Shown in pieces: positions 36,010 through 42,428 of a stretch of 48,846 bases of DNA; position 1 is the first letter of the stretch; every line of letters starts with the position of its first letter. The notes beneath the pieces were generated by a model, which did not search any database, was not told the origin of the DNA, and saw nothing but the letters and a program-made list of their open reading frames with translations. The position numbers and the translations under genes are program-made. Source of the DNA: CAYONP01 sp964405335 (GTDB lineage: Bacteria > Armatimonadota > UBA10988); NCBI GenBank assembly GCA_964405335.1, contig CAYONP010000038.1, forward strand, positions 1 to 48,846. The letters run 5' to 3'.

Positions 36010-38031
36010 ATGGGGTGTCAGACCAGACGACCGAGGCTGCAACTCTGGCTCCCCTCGGCCGCGCTCTGGTTGCTCGGTTCACCGGCGCTTGGGGTCACCA
36101 TCAGCCTCTCCGCCTCGCCGCAGAATGTGCCGGCCGACGGCGCCAGCCAGGTCACCGTTACGGCACAGGTGCGTGATGGCAACGGCCCCGCCGATGCGGG
36201 GCAGGTGGTCTTCACCGCCAGCGACAGCACGCTGCAGGAGGTCGGCGGCGGCGGGCCGGCCGGGCGGACCATCAGCGTCCGGATCGAGAACGGCGTCGCC
36301 CGCTGCATCTTGACCGCGACGGCGTTTCCGACCGAGATCCAGATCCTGGCCACGGTCACCGGCCTGAGCGAGCAGAAGACCGACCGGCTGGCGGTCCTGA
36401 TTGGCCAGGAGCCGGAGGAGCGCCGGACGTATGAGAACATCATCTACGTCACCGGCGAGACGGTCAGCTACGCGCCGGAGACCGACCTTCAGATCATGGA
36501 GGTCCTCGGCGACGCGGAGGTGCGCTTCCGCGGGGTCGTGATCCGCGCGAACTACATCCAGATCGACCTGCAGAACTACTCGCTGCTGGCCCGCGGCCTG
36601 GCCACCGGCGTGACCATCGCGTTGGGCGAGCCGCCGTACGACGCGGCCGCTCTAGCTGACTCGAGCAAGCCGCCCTACGCGGGCGACCTGCTCGGCGTCG
36701 GTCTGCTCGACCTCTACGGCGTCTGCTACAGCCCGCTGCGCGGCGAGGCGATCATCTTCCAGGGGCAGCGGCTGACCCGTCAGCCCGACATCGACATCGA
36801 CCTCGGCATGTTCCAGCCGTACGACCTGTCCGAGGTGCGCATCTGGGTGCAGGCGAAGCGGGCGACGATCTACCCGCATGACCGCATCCGGTTCGACCGC
36901 GCGCGGTTCATGGTCGACGGGGTCAAGGTCCTGAGCCAGCCGTACTACTTCGAGTGGCTGGGATACAACGCCAGTGCGGGGCCGGCGATCACGCAGGTGA
37001 TCAACTACAGCACGCAGGACGGGCTGATCGTCGACTTTCCCTACTACTTCGACGTGGGCGACCTGTACACCAACGAGTTTCGGCTCACGCGCGGCGTGTC
37101 GACCGGTCTGTTCGGTCGCTCGTCGGGGTTCCAGTTAAGCTACGCGCACCGGGCCGATCTGCCGCGCAACCGGGGCCAGTACGAGTTCGTGATCGACGAG
37201 ATCGGCCACACGTTCGGGGTGCACTACAACCGGCAGCAGCAGTTCGGGCCGTACACGTTCGGCACGATGTCCCTGAGCTGGCCGCAGCACCGCAACTTCT
37301 ACAGCAACGCGACGCTCTATACACCAGCGGGCCCAGGGAGCTTGAGCGCCAGCCTGAACCTCGACTACCTGACCGGTTTCGCGGCCGGGCTGAGCACGAA
37401 CAGCAACCTGGTCTGGCAGAGTCACTCGATCCCGGTCGGGCTCGGCGGGACGCGCTTCTCGACCTCGCTCGGGGCGAGTTACGGTCGCAGTACTCTGGGT
37501 TCGGATCGATGGCGACAGACGGTATCGCTCAACTTCAGCAAGCGGCCGTGGTATTTCCTCGGCCAGACGGGTCGTTTGTCGCCCTACATGGCGCTGCGTT
37601 TCTCGAACACGATCAACGGCGATCAGGAGCTGGCCTACACGTTCAACACGACGTATTACCAGCAGCTTGGGCCGTACATGAGCGCGAGTTTGGGGTACAC
37701 GTTCGACACGACCTGGAACAGCCGCTTCGTGATTCCCGATCGGCACCTGTTGAGCCTCAACTGGATGCTCTATCAGCAAGATCGCTGGAGCGGTTATGCG
37801 TTCTGCAACTACAATCTGGCGGACACCAGTCTGTCGGCCTCGCTGCTCTTGGACTACATGCTGACCGGCCACTGGGGTGTGCTCGGTCAGACGGTCTATC
37901 AGAGCAGCGCGGCGGGGTCGTTTGGTGAGACGGAATTCTGGCTCTACCGCGTCATCGGAGCGCGGGAACTGCGGTTGCGCTACTCGGTCGAAACGGGTAG
38001 ACTGTTCTTCGAGATCGACAACAGGTTCTGA
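36010..38031 (+). CDS. OstA/LptD-like outer-membrane beta-barrel protein with N-terminal Big_1 domain
   Basis: 673 aa with a signal peptide (1-28). Residues 31-130 are a Big_1-type Ig (TISLSASPQNVPADGASQVTVTAQVRDGNG). About 141-215 reads like an OstA/LptA repeat (YENIIYVTGETVSYAPETDLQIMEVLGDAEVRFRGVVIRANYIQIDL...LLARGLATG). Then comes RATIYPHDRIRFDRARFMVDGVKVLSQPYYFEW, similar to the LptD turn before the barrel. From about 327 to the end alternating aromatic strands form a beta-barrel (for example LSPYMALRFSNTINGDQELAYTFNTTYY), and the last residue is Phe (DNRF), the classical BAM signal. LptD inserts lipopolysaccharide into the outer membrane; whether this protein does so or serves as a port for the operon's secreted proteins is open. 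An Ig domain before OstA is unusual. ATG 36010, 62 nt after the previous gene. Confidence 0.65.
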   Translation: MGCQTRRPRLQLWLPSAALWLLGSPALGVTISLSASPQNVPADGASQVTVTAQVRDGNGPADAGQVVFTASDSTLQEVGGGGPAGRTISVRIENGVARCILTATAFPTEIQILATVTGLSEQKTDRLAVLIGQEPEERRTYENIIYVTGETVSYAPETDLQIMEVLGDAEVRFRGVVIRANYIQIDLQNYSLLARGLATGVTIALGEPPYDAAALADSSKPPYAGDLLGVGLLDLYGVCYSPLRGEAIIFQGQRLTRQPDIDIDLGMFQPYDLSEVRIWVQAKRATIYPHDRIRFDRARFMVDGVKVLSQPYYFEWLGYNASAGPAITQVINYSTQDGLIVDFPYYFDVGDLYTNEFRLTRGVSTGLFGRSSGFQLSYAHRADLPRNRGQYEFVIDEIGHTFGVHYNRQQQFGPYTFGTMSLSWPQHRNFYSNATLYTPAGPGSLSASLNLDYLTGFAAGLSTNSNLVWQSHSIPVGLGGTRFSTSLGASYGRSTLGSDRWRQTVSLNFSKRPWYFLGQTGRLSPYMALRFSNTINGDQELAYTFNTTYYQQLGPYMSASLGYTFDTTWNSRFVIPDRHLLSLNWMLYQQDRWSGYAFCNYNLADTSLSASLLLDYMLTGHWGVLGQTVYQSSAAGSFGETEFWLYRVIGARELRLRYSVETGRLFFEIDNRF

Positions 38032-38050
38032 GGCGAAGGGAGGGCTCCAA

Positions 38051-38899
38051 ATGTCCTGTCTGCGGCGGCCCGTGGGGCTCGCGTTGTTCGTGGTGTTGGG
38101 GTGCCCACTGGGCGCGGTTGCGCAAGACGTCAGCGGGGCGGGGTTCTACCCCTTCCGCGGTGGTGCGCGGAACATCGGCATGGCCAATGCCTACACGGCG
38201 GTCAGCGATGACGCCGCCGGCCTGCACTTCAACCCGGCCGGCATGGCCCAGGTGGGTAACCGCCAGGCCGAGATCGACCTGAAGGTCAACGCCGAGGGCG
38301 AGGATTACTTCCGCCTCGCCTATATCGAGCCCATTCAGGAGGGCAAGATCGGCGGCGGGTTCGCCTACTTCCGGGCCAACGACGGAGCCGGGCGGACCGA
38401 CAAGGTCTACCAGTACACCTATGGCCAGCACATGTTCGTCGACGGATTGGCCGTCGGCGTGAGCGTGCGCTACCATGAGGTCGACGCGCCGGGAGCCAGC
38501 GACGAGGGCTTCTCGTTCGACCTCGGCGCGCTGTACCAGCCGCCCGAGCTGCCTGACTGGCAGTTCGGCATCTCGGCGCTCGATATCAACGAGCCCAGCT
38601 TCAGCGGCATCGGGCTGGTCAAGCGCACCTACAACCTCGGCGCGGTCTACATGCCCGACGAGCTGACCGTCCTCGCGCTCGATTGGCGCGATGTCGGCAG
38701 CCAGGCCGGGCGCGGCGGGCTACACTTCGGCGCCGAGCGGCAACTGACCGAGAACATCACCATCCGCGGTGGCGTTGCCGAGGATATCTTCAGCGTCGGC
38801 GTGACCCTGATGTGGCGCTACTTCCACCTCGACTATGGCTTCATGCGAGTCGATGACGGCGCCGACATCAACATGCTCAGCGTGCTCGCCAACTTCTGA
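38051..38899 (+). CDS. PorV/PorQ-like outer-membrane beta-barrel protein
   Basis: 282 aa with a signal peptide (1-25, ending AVAQD) and the hallmark N-terminus of PorV/PorQ/UPF0164 proteins: GAGFYPFRGGARNIGMANAYTAVSDDAAGLHFNPAGMA (about 29-66, with the invariant NPAGMA). The rest is alternating beta-strands ending in LANF, a C-terminal Phe suited to BAM insertion. In type IX secretion PorV is the outer-membrane shuttle that receives substrates by their C-terminal domain; PorQ acts in the attachment complex. Related FadL-fold proteins occur outside T9SS too, so the assignment to secretion is inferred from operon context (three substrates-like proteins with a common C-terminus). ATG 38051 has AGGGAGGG about 7 nt upstream. 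It is the last gene of the operon, closed by the hairpin at 38927-38959. Confidence 0.75.
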   Translation: MSCLRRPVGLALFVVLGCPLGAVAQDVSGAGFYPFRGGARNIGMANAYTAVSDDAAGLHFNPAGMAQVGNRQAEIDLKVNAEGEDYFRLAYIEPIQEGKIGGGFAYFRANDGAGRTDKVYQYTYGQHMFVDGLAVGVSVRYHEVDAPGASDEGFSFDLGALYQPPELPDWQFGISALDINEPSFSGIGLVKRTYNLGAVYMPDELTVLALDWRDVGSQAGRGGLHFGAERQLTENITIRGGVAEDIFSVGVTLMWRYFHLDYGFMRVDDGADINMLSVLANF

Positions 38900-38926
38900 G
38901 CCACCGCGCCGGCAGAACCTGATCGG

Positions 38927-38959
38927 GACGCGGACGCACCCACCGGGTGCGTCCGCGTC
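38927..38959 (+). terminator. Strong hairpin closing the secreted-protein operon (no T-tract)
   Basis: GACGCGGACGCACCC (38927-38941) pairs perfectly over 15 bp with GGGTGCGTCCGCGTC (38945-38959) around ACC. It starts 28 nt after the PorV-like stop and ends 13 bp before the next promoter. There is no U-run, so it is either a U-less terminator or a 3'-end stabiliser. Confidence 0.6.
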
Positions 38960-38972
38960 GTGACGCGCACGA

Positions 38973-39001
38973 TTGACGCACCTCCCGCCCTCGGCTACCC
39001 T
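38973..39001 (+). promoter_or_regulatory. Promoter for the ABC importer genes, likely giving a leaderless mRNA
   Basis: TTGACG (38973-38978) and TACCCT (38996-39001; TAnnnT type) are separated by 17 bp. The ATG at 39008 begins 7 nt after the -10, the usual position of the transcription start, and no Shine-Dalgarno precedes it. Confidence 0.6.
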
Positions 39002-39007
39002 CGCCCT

Positions 39008-39802
39008 ATGGAACAGCCGGTCTGCGAGGCACGCGCGGTCAGCTTCGCCTATGACGGCCAGCCCGTGCTGTGTAGCGTCGACCTGGCCCTTGCGCCCGGC
39101 GAGTTCGGCGCGCTGCTGGGGCCGAATGGGAGCGGTAAGAGCACCCTGCTGCGCTGCCTGCTCGGCCGGCTCCGGCCGCAGCAGGGGCGGGTCGAGCTGG
39201 CCGGCAGGCCGCTGGCCGAGGTGGCCGCCGCCGAACGTGCGCGGCAGGTCGGCTATCTGCCGCAGGAGGTGCACGCTGCCTATCGGCTCACCGTCGCCCA
39301 GGTGGTGCTGCTCGGGCGTTACCCACATCTGAGCTTCGGGCTCGAGAGTGAGCGTGACCTGGAGACTGCCCGCCGCTGCCTTGAGCGGACCGACACCATC
39401 GAGCTCGCGCCGCGCGGTTTCCACACCCTTTCGGGCGGCGAGAAGCAGCGCGTGCTGCTGGCCTCGGTGCTGGCCCAGGAGCCGGCGGTGCTGCTGCTCG
39501 ACGAGCCGACCGCGGCGCTCGACATCCACCACCAGCACGAGGTGCTCGAGCTGCTCGCCGGCCTCTGCGCCGAGGGCATCGCCGTGCTGATGGTCACCCA
39601 TGATCTGAACCTGGCCGCGCGCTGGGCCGACCGGGTCTGGCTGCTCTGCCGCGGCGCGGTGACCGGCTGCGGCACGCCGGCCGAGGTGCTCACCGTCGAG
39701 CGACTCAGCGAGGTCTATGGCGAGCGCCTGCGGGTCGCCGTCGATCCCGATCTGGGCGGGCCGCTGGTCTTGCCGCCGCTGCCGCGCGAGGACCGACCGT
39801 GA
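39008..39802 (+). CDS. FecE/BtuD-type ABC transporter ATP-binding protein
   Basis: 264 aa. The ATPase of an iron-siderophore, haem or cobalamin importer. It has Walker A GPNGSGKST at about 38-46, YLPQEV Q-loop, signature LSGGEKQRV near 141, Walker B VLLLDEPTAALDI near 160 and the H-loop MVTHDLN. This subclass of type II importer ATPases is coupled to FecCD/BtuC permeases. The following gene encodes one and overlaps by GTGA, so the two form a transporter core. A substrate-binding protein is not seen in the window. ATG 39008 fits a leaderless start; the in-frame ATG 38960 lies upstream of the promoter. The exact substrate cannot be deduced. Confidence 0.9.
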   Translation: MEQPVCEARAVSFAYDGQPVLCSVDLALAPGEFGALLGPNGSGKSTLLRCLLGRLRPQQGRVELAGRPLAEVAAAERARQVGYLPQEVHAAYRLTVAQVVLLGRYPHLSFGLESERDLETARRCLERTDTIELAPRGFHTLSGGEKQRVLLASVLAQEPAVLLLDEPTAALDIHHQHEVLELLAGLCAEGIAVLMVTHDLNLAARWADRVWLLCRGAVTGCGTPAEVLTVERLSEVYGERLRVAVDPDLGGPLVLPPLPREDRP

Positions 39803-40821
39803 GCCGGCTCACCGCTGGCCGACTGGCCGCGATGGTCGTCGTCTTCGTCGCCGTGCTGTTGATCGTGGCGGTGGTCTCCATCCGCTTTGGCCATGCCCGC
39901 ATCGACGTTGCCGAGGCGCTGGCCGCCTGGCGCGATCCATCGCTGCGGTCGGGCTCGATTGCCTACCAGATCGTCTTCGTCCAACGCCTGCCGCGCATTC
40001 TGCTCGGCATCCTGGTCGGCTTCGGGCTCGGCGTGGCGGGCGCGGCGTTCCAGGCCATTCTGCGCAACCCGCTGGCCGATCCGTACACCCTCGGCGTGGC
40101 GACCGGCAGCGCCGTCGGGGCGGTGACGGCCATCTCGTTTCCGCTCGCGGTGGGTGGGGTGCTCGGGGTGTTGTGGAATGCGCAGGTCGCCTCGCTGCTC
40201 GGCGCGGGTTCGATGGCACTGCTCATCTACCGGCTCGGCCTGCGCCGGCGGGAGTTCCGCGTCGAGGCGTTGCTGCTCGGCGGAGTGACCGTCGCGCTGG
40301 TCGGCTCGGCGATGATCCTGCTCATCCGCTCGCTCGCCGATCCGTTCGAGCTGCTCGCCCTCGATCGATGGCTGATGGGCGGGCTGGTGACCATCGGCCT
40401 GCGCGATGTGGCGGCCATCCTACCGCTGTTGCTGCCCGGCCTGGCGGTTATCTTCCAGCTCGCCGGCGCGCTGAACCAACTGGCGCTGGGCGAAGAGCTG
40501 GCCTTCGGTCGGGGCGTCGATGCGCAGCAGGTGCAGAAGTACGCCTTCTTTGCCGCCAGCTTGGTCACCGCGGCGGTGGTCAGCGTGGCCGGGCCGATCG
40601 GCTTTGTTGGGCTGATTGTGCCCCACGCGGTGCGGCGGCTGATCGGCCCCGACCATCGCCTGCTGCTGCCCTGCGCCGGCCTGGCCGCCTCGACGTTTCT
40701 CGTCGTCTGCGACACCGTTGCGCGCACGGCGCTGGGGACGACAGAGCTGCCGGTCGGCGTGGTCACGGCGGTGATCGGCGGGCCGGTGTTTGTGGTCATG
40801 CTGTACCGGCGGGAGGTGTAG
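39799..40821 (+). CDS. FecCD/BtuC-type ABC transporter permease
   Basis: 340 aa with about ten transmembrane segments, as expected for FecCD permeases. Typical motifs are RLPRILLGILVGFGLGVAGAAFQAILRNPLADPYTLGVATGSAVGA near 65-110 and the ATPase-coupling and C-terminal signature GPIGFVGLIVPHAVRRLIGPDHR around 265-288. It forms the membrane dimer of an iron-siderophore/haem/cobalamin importer with the ATPase encoded just upstream (GTG start overlapping its TGA). The gene ends with TAG 40819-40821, only about 30 bp before the REP/RAYT island, so a third gene such as a substrate-binding protein may have been separated from it, which is speculative. Confidence 0.9.
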   Translation: MSRLTAGRLAAMVVVFVAVLLIVAVVSIRFGHARIDVAEALAAWRDPSLRSGSIAYQIVFVQRLPRILLGILVGFGLGVAGAAFQAILRNPLADPYTLGVATGSAVGAVTAISFPLAVGGVLGVLWNAQVASLLGAGSMALLIYRLGLRRREFRVEALLLGGVTVALVGSAMILLIRSLADPFELLALDRWLMGGLVTIGLRDVAAILPLLLPGLAVIFQLAGALNQLALGEELAFGRGVDAQQVQKYAFFAASLVTAAVVSVAGPIGFVGLIVPHAVRRLIGPDHRLLLPCAGLAASTFLVVCDTVARTALGTTELPVGVVTAVIGGPVFVVMLYRREV

Positions 40822-40852
40822 TTGGAGCAGCGGCGGCGCCACAGGCATCTCC

Positions 40853-40942
40853 GCGTCGGCCGACCGTCGCGGTCGGCGTCGAGCGAGACGCTCGACCTAC
40901 GCGTCGTCGGCATCCCGCGCAGGCCGACCGTCGGGGTCGGCG
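40853..40942. repeat. Left REP/BIME elements
   Basis: One full 50-bp BIME (40853-40902) and one truncated copy (40917-40942). In the full copy the plus-strand foot is degenerate (GTCG), but the minus-strand REP is the best in the window: GTAG followed by a perfect 8-bp stem GTCGAGCG/CGCTCGAC with loop TCT. The truncated copy has GCAG as foot and loop GTCGG. The RAYT stop codon (40897-40899) lies inside the minus-strand GTAG. Confidence 0.8.
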
Positions 40943-41433
40943 TCCCCTTGCGCGTGCCCTCTTCCGTGACCGCACCATGGCCACGCCGCGGGATCCTCAA
41001 CCAACCCCCGCCGCCTGGCGTTGTCCAGGATGTACGCTGCCTTTTCCGCATAGTCTAGGTCGCTGCGGATTAGGTGGTCGTACGATTCCTGCTGCCAGAC
41101 GGGCCCGGTGCGCCCGACCAGGTCGTTGATCTGGTGGGCGAGCCAGCTCTTCAGGCTGTGGGTGATCCGCCACAGGCGCTCGGACCTGCCGCCGCAATCG
41201 ATCACCTGGAGGATGAGATGAACATGATCCGGCATGACCGTGTAGTCGTACAGCCAGTAGCGCCGGCCGTCGAAGTAACGGATCGCGTCGACCACGAGTT
41301 GCGCGATCGGTGGATCAGTCAAATCCACGGTCGGCGGACGTAGCAAGCAGAAGGTAAGAAAGTAGGTCGCGCCGGGCTCCTCCCAGTGGGGCAGGTGGCG
41401 GCGCCGGATCCCGAATCCGCCGATCTCGTGCAT
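40897..41433 (-). CDS. REP-associated tyrosine transposase (RAYT, Y1/HUH family)
   Basis: 178 aa. A Y1-transposase domain of the TnpA-REP kind: N-terminal YFLTFCL (24-30), the HUH metal-binding motif in YDYTVMPDHVHLIL with H70 and H72, then SLKSWLAHQIN, and the catalytic tyrosine Y118 in QQESYDHLIRS. DYAEKAAYILDNARRRGLV and WPW complete the family pattern. Expected activity: single-strand cleavage and joining at GTAG next to REP hairpins. ATG 41433 is preceded by a perfect AGGAGG 4 nt upstream; the frame is open to 41526 only through REP sequence. The C-terminal 20 or so residues (after WPWCG) are encoded by the truncated REP, and the TAG stop is the GTAG foot of the full left REP. A possible -10 (TATCCC) lies between the ribosome binding site and the nearest right REP. 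All catalytic residues are intact, so it may be active. Confidence 0.9.
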   Translation of the reverse strand: MHEIGGFGIRRRHLPHWEEPGATYFLTFCLLRPPTVDLTDPPIAQLVVDAIRYFDGRRYWLYDYTVMPDHVHLILQVIDCGGRSERLWRITHSLKSWLAHQINDLVGRTGPVWQQESYDHLIRSDLDYAEKAAYILDNARRRGLVEDPAAWPWCGHGRGHAQGDADPDGRPARDADDA

Positions 41434-41465
41434 CGCGCCTCCTGGGCGTGCGGGATACGCCGCCC

Positions 41466-41744
41466 GCGTAGGCCGACCGTCCCGGTCGGCGTGGAGCGAG
41501 ACGCTCGACCTACGCGTCGTCGGCATCTCCGCGTAGGCCGACCGTCCCGGTCGGCGTGGAGCGAGACGCTCGACCTACGCGTCNNNNNNNNNNNNNNNNN
41601 NNNNNNNNNNNNNNNNNNNNNNNNNNNNNNNNNNNNNNNNNNNNNNNNNNNNNNNNNNNNNNNNNNNNNNNNNNNNNNNNNNNGTCGGCATCCCGCGTAG
41701 GCCGACCGTCCCGGTCGGCGTGGAGCGAGACGCTCGACGTACGC
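41466..41744. repeat. Right tandem REP/BIME array with assembly gap
   Basis: Three visible 50-bp BIMEs at 41466-41515, 41531-41580 and 41695-41744. The first two are identical and lie at a 65-bp period with a 15-bp spacer. The last has GTAC instead of GTAG at its outer right foot. The sequences bordering the N run (GTC before, GTCGGCATCCC after) are both spacer sequence, so the gap is within the array. Confidence 0.85.
41584..41683. other. Assembly gap of 100 N
   Basis: Exactly 100 N. The round size is a standard scaffold placeholder, so the true length is unknown. The distance between flanking repeat copies is not a multiple of the 65-bp period, which also argues that the size is arbitrary. 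Confidence 0.98.
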
Positions 41745-41760
41745 AATGCGCTTCGCCGCG

Positions 41761-42192
41761 TCAGACCTCGTCCTCGGTCTCGTCGTCGCGCCGCTCCGTC
41801 TCCTCGAACACGCTGTAGGCGACGTAGATGGGCGCGCCGGCGGTGAGTGCCATGGCGATGCCGTCGCTGGGGCGGCAGTCGACCTCGACCTGGCGGCCGT
41901 TCTGGTCGAAGACCAGCTTGCTGTAGTATATGCCCTGGAACAGGTCGTCGATGCGCAGCTCGATCACGCTGGCTCCGAGCTGCTCCCACAGCGCGATGGC
42001 GAAGTCGTGGGTCAGCGGGCGAGGCGTCTCGAAGTCGTCCTGCTTGCGCTGCATGATGGCCATCGCCTCGCACTGGGCAATCACCACGGGCAGCCGCCGG
42101 TCGCCGTCGCGTAGCACCACCACGTAACTGTCCGTCGGGTGCGAGCCGACACCCTCGACCTCGACTTCCGCGTAGTCCGACTCGTCGCGCAT
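41761..42192 (-). CDS. Bifunctional nuclease family (DUF151) protein
   Basis: 143 aa. The BFN/DUF151 domain is recognisable from YAEVEVEGVGSHPTDSYVVVLRDGDRRLPVVIAQCEAMAIMQ, RPLTHDFAIALWEQLGASVIELRIDDLFQGIYYSKLVFDQNG and the conserved VDCRPSDGIAMALTAGAPIYVA. Plant relatives have nuclease activity; bacterial members are often near translation genes and their role is unclear. The acidic tail (EETERRDDETEDEV) is typical. I chose ATG 42192 because AGGTGG lies just upstream and a promoter is at 42211-42239, which would exclude the longer GTG 42240 start. The stop is 16 bp beyond the last REP element. Confidence 0.85.
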   Translation of the reverse strand: MRDESDYAEVEVEGVGSHPTDSYVVVLRDGDRRLPVVIAQCEAMAIMQRKQDDFETPRPLTHDFAIALWEQLGASVIELRIDDLFQGIYYSKLVFDQNGRQVEVDCRPSDGIAMALTAGAPIYVAYSVFEETERRDDETEDEV

Positions 42193-42210
42193 GACCACCT
42201 GCCACCGCTG

Positions 42211-42239
42211 AGTCTGCCACCGCACCGGGTTGCTGTCCA
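42211..42239 (-). promoter_or_regulatory. Candidate promoter for the DUF151 gene
   Basis: On the minus strand TGGACA (plus 42234-42239) and CAGACT (42211-42216) are 17 bp apart. Start near 42204 gives a 12-nt leader with AGGTGG before ATG 42192. Confidence 0.45.
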
Positions 42240-42428
42240 CCGCCGGGCAGGCAGGGAGGCGCGGCAGCGGCGGCGAACCGGGGCGCGGGTCGTTCGCGGA
42301 GTTCGCTCACGAGCCGTCTCGCCGACAAGCTGCTCGCGCTGACGGAGCACGTCGCCGCGCTCGATCGCGCCGATCAGGCCGGGTCCGATCCGCTCCGCCG
42401 CATCGCCCACGGCGACGACGACCCGACG

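Larger units (their letters stand above)
40853..41744. mobile_element. RAYT-REP (BIME) locus: Y1 transposase flanked by inverted-REP pairs
   Basis: A tyrosine transposase gene (40897-41433, minus strand) lies between two groups of 50-bp elements. Each element is a pair of facing REPs: GTAG then hairpin GCCGACC/GGTCGGC with loop GTCCC on the plus strand, and on the minus strand GTAG then hairpin built on GTCGAGCG/CGCTC. The outer ends GCGTAGG and CCTACGC are complementary. Copies: 40853-40902, partial 40917-40942, then 41466-41515, 41531-41580 and 41695-41744. This layout is that of REP-associated tyrosine transposases, which excise or insert REPs at the GTAG. A 100-N gap interrupts the right array, so copy number is unknown. 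Confidence 0.85.

Noticed and set aside
19103..36082. Very long open frames on the minus strand (1660 codons at 19103-24085 and 2161 codons at 29597-36082)
   Set aside because: They are antisense to well-supported exported proteins, have Arg/His/Asp-heavy composition typical of GC-rich shadow frames, and show no domain.
19118..38899. Calling a complete type IX secretion system
   Set aside because: No SprA/Sov, PorL, PorM, PorN, PorK or PorU homologue is in the window, and the terminal domains are FlgD-like rather than certain T9SS CTDs. Only a PorV-like protein and shared C-termini support the analogy.
40818..40821. GTAG at the FecCD permease stop as another REP foot
   Set aside because: No hairpin follows it; GTAG also occurs by chance at other TAG stops, for example those at 12377-12379 and 29673-29675.
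40227..41051. 274-codon minus-strand ORF overlapping the permease and RAYT end
   Set aside because: It is antisense to the FecCD permease and reads through the REP element; no ribosome binding site or domain.
41466..41744. CRISPR array
   Set aside because: The spacers (15 bp) are nearly identical, the repeats are 50-bp double hairpins, and no cas genes are present; a RAYT/BIME array explains it.
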